Shown one piece after another: positions 5,589 through 9,123 of a stretch of 9,123 nt of DNA (position 1 is the first letter of the stretch; each line of letters opens with the position of its first letter). The translations under genes and the position numbers were made by a program. A model generated the notes under the pieces. It saw only the letters and a list, made by a program, of their open reading frames with translations. It was not told the DNA's origin and did no database searches. The stretch comes from Phycisphaerales bacterium. GTDB taxonomy: Bacteria > Planctomycetota > Phycisphaerae > Sedimentisphaerales > Anaerohalosphaeraceae. The stretch is taken from contig DRGS01000075.1 in NCBI GenBank assembly GCA_011053245.1, forward strand, positions 1 to 9,123. The letters run 5' to 3'.

Positions 5589-7307
5589 GTGACGCCATTG
5601 CTATCATTTATTGGAGGTTGTGAGTTCTCCTATCTCATTGAAGAGCTTGCTGCCAATCCGGATAAATTCGGCGAGTTCCATTTCTACCATACCTTCGCCG
5701 ATTCCGGCGCGGCTGATTCCTATCTTTTCATAAAAGAATACGCCAGCAAACTCATCGAAGCCGATCCGGATGTCGTTATCATTTCCCAGGTTGACGCCCT
5801 TCGCAAATACATGCAGATGATACAGTTCGGCCAGGTCTCCTCAATGGATCAGCAAGATCGGCAGATCGCCGAAGCCGTCAGTCAGTGTGAAGAAATGATA
5901 GAGGCCCTTTCGCCTGCCGATGCTCCGATCATATTGCAGTATTTTCCATATTCGCGTCTCGATCTGCTGAATAGATTCAAACCCGATCCGCAGACTTATA
6001 ACGAATCTCAGTTTCTGCGAAAATATGTGACGGCGATGGAAGAGCTGGCGGCAAAACATGCCGACTTTTATTTCATGAACCTGACGAATGTATGCGCAAT
6101 CAGCGGCTACTGGAACAATCTCAAACGCTGCGATCCGCCATGGCATCAGCATATTGCGCATCCGGCAACGCACATCACCGAGGAATTTTTACACTGGGTA
6201 GATTATGTGCTGCGGCGATCGGAAAAAGTCAAATGCGTTATATGCGATCTTGACAATACCATGTGGAACGGTGTTATTCGCGATGTCGGCGTTGAGAATC
6301 TCGAAGTCAGGACCGATGTTGAAAGGTTCCGATGGAACATTTTGCGAGTACTGCACAGCCGCGGTATCATGATCGGCTTTATCAGTAAGAATGATCCTTA
6401 TCTTGCCGACGAGGTAAACGGTTTTATGGGTCAGTTCCTTGCCGGTATCAAGCCGGTTTGTCTTGAACTTAGCTGGGACGATAAGTGGCAGGTGCTAAAG
6501 CGGGTGCAGGAAAGACTCAATATCGGAATCGATTCGTTTATATTTATTGACGATAACGAATTCGAGCGCCAGCAAATGCAAACAATGCTGCCGGATGTCC
6601 GTGTCGCCGATGAAAATATATTCGAGCAACTTCTCTATCTGCCGGCTCTTCAGCCGGAGATGGTAACAAGTGACAGCAAAAAGCGAAGCCAGTACTATGC
6701 TCAGGAAGAAAAAAGGCAGCAAACGTCGAAGACGCTTTCGCGTGAAGATTTTCTAAAGCAATGCGATTTCCACATAAAGCTCAAACGCGCCGAACGTTTT
6801 GAAGTTAACCGTGTGACCGAGCTTATTCAGCGAACGAACCAACTGAATACTTCTATAAAACGCTACACCAAAGAAGAGGTGCTGGCTATGGGAGCCGGAG
6901 GCGTCCATGATATTTTTGTAGTTCATGTTTCGGATAAGTTCGGCGATTACGGTCTTGTCGGAGTTTGCATAGGCCGCTATGACGGCGAAATCTATGAGAT
7001 CGACACGCTTTTATTTAGTTGCCGCATTATGAGCAGGGGCGTCGAAGATTTTGTTCTTACGAGTGTGCTTACTTATGCTCGTGCTAATAATTTTAAAAAA
7101 GTTGTATTGCGTTTTTGTAAGGGGGCGAAGAATGAGGGGATGCGGGTGATCCTTGAGAAAAATAAGTTTGCGGAGTTCGAAACCGACGGTGATGATGTGA
7201 TATACGGTTTTGACTTTAGCCGCCAGGAGATCAACCCGCTGCCGGGATGGTTTACGCTCATCGAAGATGCTCAACCAAAAATCGATGCAGCTCCTGCACC
7301 GGTATAA
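5589..7307 (+). CDS. FkbH-like protein (SGNH-like + HAD-IIIC + GNAT-like)
   Basis: 572 residues, full length for the family. Residues 1-210 form an SGNH-hydrolase-like region (FIGGCEFSYL near 7-16; DPPWHQHIAHPATHI near 182-196). The HAD phosphatase-like core follows, with motif I D220-L-D222-N-T-M-W-N-G, motif II S266-K267-N268 and acidic motif III IDDNEFER with D321/D322. Residues ~390-545 are the GNAT-like end with family hallmarks: RTNQLN (415-420), DKFGDYGLVG (449-458) and SCRIMSRGVE (477-486). Characterised FkbH enzymes load a glyceryl unit from 1,3-bisphosphoglycerate onto an acyl carrier protein. No carrier protein, PKS or NRPS gene is visible here, so the substrate is open. The start is GTG 5589 with AGGGA at 5576-5580 (8-nt spacing). 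The 3' end runs into a convergent gene after 7 bp. Confidence 0.92.
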   Translation: MTPLLSFIGGCEFSYLIEELAANPDKFGEFHFYHTFADSGAADSYLFIKEYASKLIEADPDVVIISQVDALRKYMQMIQFGQVSSMDQQDRQIAEAVSQCEEMIEALSPADAPIILQYFPYSRLDLLNRFKPDPQTYNESQFLRKYVTAMEELAAKHADFYFMNLTNVCAISGYWNNLKRCDPPWHQHIAHPATHITEEFLHWVDYVLRRSEKVKCVICDLDNTMWNGVIRDVGVENLEVRTDVERFRWNILRVLHSRGIMIGFISKNDPYLADEVNGFMGQFLAGIKPVCLELSWDDKWQVLKRVQERLNIGIDSFIFIDDNEFERQQMQTMLPDVRVADENIFEQLLYLPALQPEMVTSDSKKRSQYYAQEEKRQQTSKTLSREDFLKQCDFHIKLKRAERFEVNRVTELIQRTNQLNTSIKRYTKEEVLAMGAGGVHDIFVVHVSDKFGDYGLVGVCIGRYDGEIYEIDTLLFSCRIMSRGVEDFVLTSVLTYARANNFKKVVLRFCKGAKNEGMRVILEKNKFAEFETDGDDVIYGFDFSRQEINPLPGWFTLIEDAQPKIDAAPAPV

Positions 7308-7314
7308 CTAAATT

Positions 7315-8076
7315 TTATTCTCCGAGGTATCTTACGATCCCGCATTTGCGTGGGATGATGAGGTCCGCTTTTCTTGGTACTATGGCTTCGGAAGCTTTGT
7401 AGTCGACGTCGAGCATTTCTATGAAGGCAGCGGTGTAGTCCTTGAGGATGCCTGAGATTTTCAATACATTGTCGCCCCTGATGAGTTCGAGGGTGACGAT
7501 CTTGCCGATATACTTTTCGAGCAGCGGTTCATAGGAAGCGGAGACCGAACCTGCGAGATCCTTTTTCATGCGGGTGACGTATTTGTCCTGGGAGGTGAGC
7601 ATACCGCCTGCGGGTGTTGCCTTTTTGGCGTGGGACATCATCATGTCAACAACTTCCATGATCGAATCGCGGATGGTTTTGAAAACATTGGCGATCTTTC
7701 GGGTGAGCCTTTTGGAAAAGGTCGGATGGTATGTTACTTTCAGTTCCTTATCCCTGTCCATTTTTGCATCATCTGTCAACTGGTCGTGGTAGCGGACGAG
7801 TAGTTGTATCTTCGGGTATTCGCTTTTATAAGTAAGGTAGGTGCTTTCGGTCTGGGCGTTTTCATTGGTGAAGGCTTGTTCGTAGATGAGTTCGAGGCCG
7901 GTGTTTTCGACGTTCAGCTTGCCGTAGAAGATGTCGCCGTCGATCTCCTCGATAGTTACCATGTCGTGTGCGAAAGCTTTGAGGCATTTGTCGCGGTTTG
8001 TTCTTCTGATGAATGCGGCGACGAGGGCTGAGAGGAGTATAAACGCTATTGTTATCGCTGTTGCGTATTCAGACAT
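7315..8076 (-). CDS. Membrane-anchored protein with two Sm-like segments, unknown function
   Basis: 253 residues. One N-terminal membrane segment (about 6-23) is followed by basic residues (RRTNRDK), giving a likely cytoplasmic body. Two segments resemble each other and the Sm fold: HDMVTIEEIDGD…YGKLNVENTGLELIY (about 37-65) and GKIVTLELIRGD…SGILKDYTAAFIEML (about 191-222). Both have the V-T-(I/L)-E-x-I-x-G-D core followed by a G-x-L strand. Between them lie a charged region and a helical stretch (125-150, IRDSIMEVVDMMM). I do not recognise a named family; the Sm resemblance is by eye only. The start ATG (8074-8076) is well supported by AAGGAG at 8085-8090 with 8-nt spacing. It converges on the FkbH-like gene with only 7 bp between stops and no terminator in between. 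Confidence 0.8.
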   Translation of the reverse strand: MSEYATAITIAFILLSALVAAFIRRTNRDKCLKAFAHDMVTIEEIDGDIFYGKLNVENTGLELIYEQAFTNENAQTESTYLTYKSEYPKIQLLVRYHDQLTDDAKMDRDKELKVTYHPTFSKRLTRKIANVFKTIRDSIMEVVDMMMSHAKKATPAGGMLTSQDKYVTRMKKDLAGSVSASYEPLLEKYIGKIVTLELIRGDNVLKISGILKDYTAAFIEMLDVDYKASEAIVPRKADLIIPRKCGIVRYLGE

Positions 8077-8135
8077 AACAGGGGCTCCTTAATATTAGGT
8101 TGTATTCTTTTCGTATAGAATTCGAAAGAGGTATC

Positions 8136-8164
8136 ACAGTAACCGAAATTGCTCCTGACGTCAA
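8136..8164 (-). promoter_or_regulatory. Candidate promoter for the minus-strand Sm-like gene
   Basis: On the minus strand TTGACG (8159-8164) is followed after 17 bp by TACTGT (8136-8141). The -35 is good (5/6) but the -10 is weak. An 11-bp direct repeat (8141-8151 and 8163-8173) overlaps both boxes, so the site may be regulated or may be chance within repeat-rich DNA. Confidence 0.3.
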
Positions 8165-8173
8165 CCGAAATTG
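8141..8173 (+). repeat. 11-bp direct repeat AACCGAAATTG spaced by two helical turns
   Basis: AACCGAAATTG occurs at 8141-8151 and again at 8163-8173, 22 bp apart start to start. The pair lies across the candidate promoter of the minus-strand gene. The GAAATTG core also recurs in the repeat cluster further right, so it may be repeat debris rather than an operator. Confidence 0.5.
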
Positions 8174-8178
8174 GGCTG

Positions 8179-8193
8179 CGGGCCGTTGGCCCG
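8179..8193 (+). repeat. GC hairpin CGGGCC-GTT-GGCCCG
   Basis: A perfect 6-bp inverted repeat (8179-8184 and 8188-8193) with a 3-nt loop. No T-run follows on either strand, so it is not a standard intrinsic terminator. It marks the boundary between the minus-strand gene's upstream region and the repeat patchwork. Confidence 0.6.
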
Positions 8194-8236
8194 AGAGAGT
8201 AGAACGGTAGAAAGTGGAGAGTAGAGCGGCAGGAAA

Positions 8237-8370
8237 ATTGGCTTTGATTGGGTTTGGATTGGGTTTAATTGGCTTTAATTGGGTTCGTTTGGGTTCGTTT
8301 CCTTTTGATTGTAAAGCATTGTAAACCTTTCTATAGCAGTTACTTGCGACACTTTTGACTCCTTGAAATT
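8237..8370 (-). repeat. Intergenic repeat unit B: 10-bp G/T microrepeats plus 64-bp unit
   Basis: About six degenerate decamers of the form ATTGGSTTTR (8237-8300) precede a unit at 8307-8370. Read on the minus strand, that unit begins AATTTCAAGGAGTC and contains CTATAGAAAGG then TTTACAATGCTTTACAATC. A diverged homologue lies at 8499-8560. The minus-strand reading frame through both (KRTQF-like text) is low-complexity and typical of spurious ORFs over dispersed repeats. Confidence 0.65.
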
Positions 8371-8447
8371 GGGTTCGTTTTGCGAAAAAAAGGTTTTGAG
8401 GATTTGCGGATTCTTCCGAAAAAAGTGAGGGTTTTATGGTATTTGAA

Positions 8448-8560
8448 ATTGGCTTTAAATTGGGTTTGTTTGGCTTTGTTCCGTTTTGGGTTTTGGGGGA
8501 TAAATCGTTGTAAGCCCTTTCACTGTAAGAGGTTGCAGTCAATTTTACGCTGTTGAAATT
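8448..8560 (-). repeat. Intergenic repeat unit A: G/T microrepeats plus 62-bp unit
   Basis: A second, diverged copy of unit B with the same order of parts: decamer-like G/T-rich microrepeats (8448-8498), then a unit at 8499-8560. On the minus strand that unit begins AATTTCAACAGCGT and contains TTACAGTGAAAGG then CTTACAACGATTTATC. Both units carry the GAAAGG…TTACAA…TTTA pattern at matching positions. Confidence 0.6.
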
Positions 8561-8591
8561 GACTTTGTTTTTCATGTTTTTTATTCGCTGG

Positions 8592-8621
8592 AACCACGAA
8601 TGGACACTAATAGGCACTAAT
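8592..8621 (+). repeat. 10-bp period repeat CACGAATGGA/CACTAATAGG/CACTAATATT
   Basis: Three related decamers in tandem follow ACC, forming an ACCACGAATGGACACTAAT-type motif. Motifs of this style recur between genes in several environmental bacterial groups, planctomycetes included. That statement is from general knowledge, since only one array is present here. Confidence 0.6.
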
Positions 8622-8634
8622 ATTAACAACTTTG

Positions 8635-8664
8635 CCACAGAGAACAGAGAGGGCCACAGAGAAC
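8635..8664 (+). repeat. CCACAGAGAAC direct repeat, 19-bp period
   Basis: CCACAGAGAAC occurs at 8635-8645 and 8654-8664, with a related ACAGAGAGGG stretch between them. It sits in line with the decamer array before it and the nonamer array after it, as part of the same patchwork. Confidence 0.65.
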
Positions 8665-8684
8665 TACTAAAACAGATATTTATC

Positions 8685-8711
8685 CGCGGATTTCGCAGAT
8701 TACGCGGATTT
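8685..8711 (+). repeat. 9-bp tandem repeat CGCGGATTT/CGCAGATTA/CGCGGATTT
   Basis: Three consecutive nonamers (8685-8693, 8694-8702, 8703-8711) are followed by a short T-run. A related motif lacking the CGC spacing appears at 221-239 on the other side of the window. Confidence 0.7.
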
Positions 8712-8754
8712 TTTGTTGTAAGTATATATTTCATATTATGTTTGTGCTCTTTCA

Positions 8755-8914
8755 AAAAAACGTACCCCCTCTATACTTTGCACGAACTTGCGCGTTTGAT
8801 GCAAAAATCGGTGATTTTTTTGGGGGTTGAAAACGATAAGTCGTTGTTAGAAAAGGAGTAAAATTTTTTTATTTTTTTGGTCCGTAGCAAGATAGTGCAA
8901 GCGCGTTTGGAAGA
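8755..8914 (+). repeat. 160-bp dispersed repeat, copy 2
   Basis: Gap-free match to 1-160 in the same orientation, with nine differences. The shared sequence stops sharply after GGAAGA on the right (8914 here, 160 in the other copy). It carries the same inverted repeats (TTGCACGAACTTGC 8778-8791; GCAAGATAGTGCAA 8887-8900) and AT hairpin. It lies just upstream of the promoter for the gene at 9051. Confidence 0.9.
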
Positions 8915-8925
8915 TTTTAGGGGGT

Positions 8926-8961
8926 GCAATCAGCTATTCATACAAGGAATCTGTTGATTGC
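8926..8961 (+). promoter_or_regulatory. Imperfect palindrome over the -35 region (possible operator)
   Basis: GCAATCA (8926-8932) pairs with TGATTGC (8955-8961), and inside it ATTC (8936-8939) pairs with GAAT (8947-8950), around a central ATACAAG. The right arm contains the -35 hexamer of the next promoter, the position expected of a repressor site. Confidence 0.35.
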
Positions 8962-8981
8962 TGTCCGGGTTCTGGTATAAT
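8954..8981 (+). promoter_or_regulatory. Strong extended -10 promoter for the gene at 9051
   Basis: TTGATT (8954-8959), a 16-bp spacer and a perfect TATAAT (8976-8981) preceded by TGG (extended -10). Transcription should begin near 8988, giving a leader of roughly 63 nt with a good ribosome site at 9039-9044. Confidence 0.75.
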
Positions 8982-9050
8982 ATGTGTCCATAACGAGTCA
9001 ATTGGTATAAACAAGCTTAGCTTTTGGTTGGTATGGCATAGGAGTTTGCG

Positions 9051-9123
9051 ATGTTAAGGACGATGTTTGCAGAAAAACAACCAAACACACAAACCAGAAT
9101 AACCCCCAACCTCACTGCAAACA
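9051..9123 (+). CDS. Start of an unidentified gene, cut by the window edge
   Basis: ATG 9051 is preceded by TAGGAG (9039-9044) at 6-nt spacing and by a strong promoter, so a gene very probably starts here. The 24 visible codons read MLRTMFAEKQPNTQTRITPN and then LTAN: a short basic/hydrophobic start followed by a polar Asn/Thr/Gln-rich stretch. There is no signal peptide or recognisable domain, and the product cannot be named from this much. Confidence 0.6.
   Translation, partial: MLRTMFAEKQPNTQTRITPNLTAN

Noticed and set aside
8685..8711. Tandem nonamers as a possible CRISPR or iteron array
   Set aside because: The units are directly adjacent without spacers, only three in number, and no cas or replication gene is present.
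8069..8755. 228-residue minus-strand frame upstream of the Sm-like gene
   Set aside because: It is Asn/Lys/Pro-rich low-complexity text running through the repeat units and mini-tandem arrays, has no domain, and overlaps the true start of the minus-strand gene. It reads as a repeat-derived frame.
8553..8861. 102-residue plus-strand frame ending in the 160-bp repeat
   Set aside because: It crosses three unrelated repeat arrays. Within the repeat, three of the four differences between copies that fall in this frame change the amino acid, so there is no sign of coding constraint.
1..9123. Transposable element or phage carried between the two 160-bp repeats
   Set aside because: No transposase, integrase, recombinase or phage structural gene is encoded, and the genes look like ordinary chromosomal functions.

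Overview
The window looks like chromosomal DNA of a planctomycete, most likely of the Phycisphaerae/Sedimentisphaerales side. This is an inference from gene style: an ECF-type sigma factor coupled to a membrane protein with LolA-like and TPR parts, a DUF2157/GDYXXLXY membrane pair, an FkbH-like protein, and intergenic DNA packed with short dispersed repeats. No rRNA, tRNA, CRISPR array, transposase or phage gene is visible.

Layout. Bases 1-160 are one copy of a 160-bp repeat whose second copy lies at 8755-8914 in the same orientation (151/160 identical, no gaps). Bases 161-462 are non-coding. Bases 463-2294 hold a two-gene regulatory unit: an ECF sigma factor overlapping by ATGA a probable anti-sigma/sensor protein (one membrane segment, LolA-like middle, TPR-like end). 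It is closed by a GC-rich hairpin stretch ending in an intrinsic terminator (2407-2426). A near-consensus promoter (2497-2524) then starts a tight plus-strand operon of membrane proteins: a CDP-alcohol phosphatidyltransferase family enzyme, a DUF2157 protein that appears split into two ORFs by a one-base shift near 4280, and a GDYXXLXY-family protein. A 76-residue two-helix membrane protein follows, with an extended -10 promoter placed so that its mRNA would be leaderless. Next comes a full-length FkbH-like protein (SGNH-like + HAD + GNAT-like) without visible carrier protein, PKS or NRPS partners. It meets, tail to tail with 7 bp between stops, a minus-strand gene for a membrane-anchored protein with two Sm-like segments.

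The gene-free stretch 8091-9050 is a patchwork: a GC hairpin, two diverged ~63-bp units each preceded by ~10-bp G/T-rich microrepeats, three small tandem motifs (10-, 19- and 9-bp periods), the second 160-bp repeat, an imperfect palindrome, and a strong extended -10 promoter. That promoter leads to a gene that starts at 9051 and runs off the window.

How the genes may work together: the sigma/anti-sigma pair is probably a self-contained envelope-sensing switch. The CDP-alcohol transferase operon suggests membrane lipid or envelope work, but the roles of DUF2157 and GDYXXLXY proteins are not established. The most noteworthy items are the paired 160-bp repeat bracketing about 8.6 kb, the split DUF2157 gene, the double Sm-like protein, and the apparently leaderless starts.
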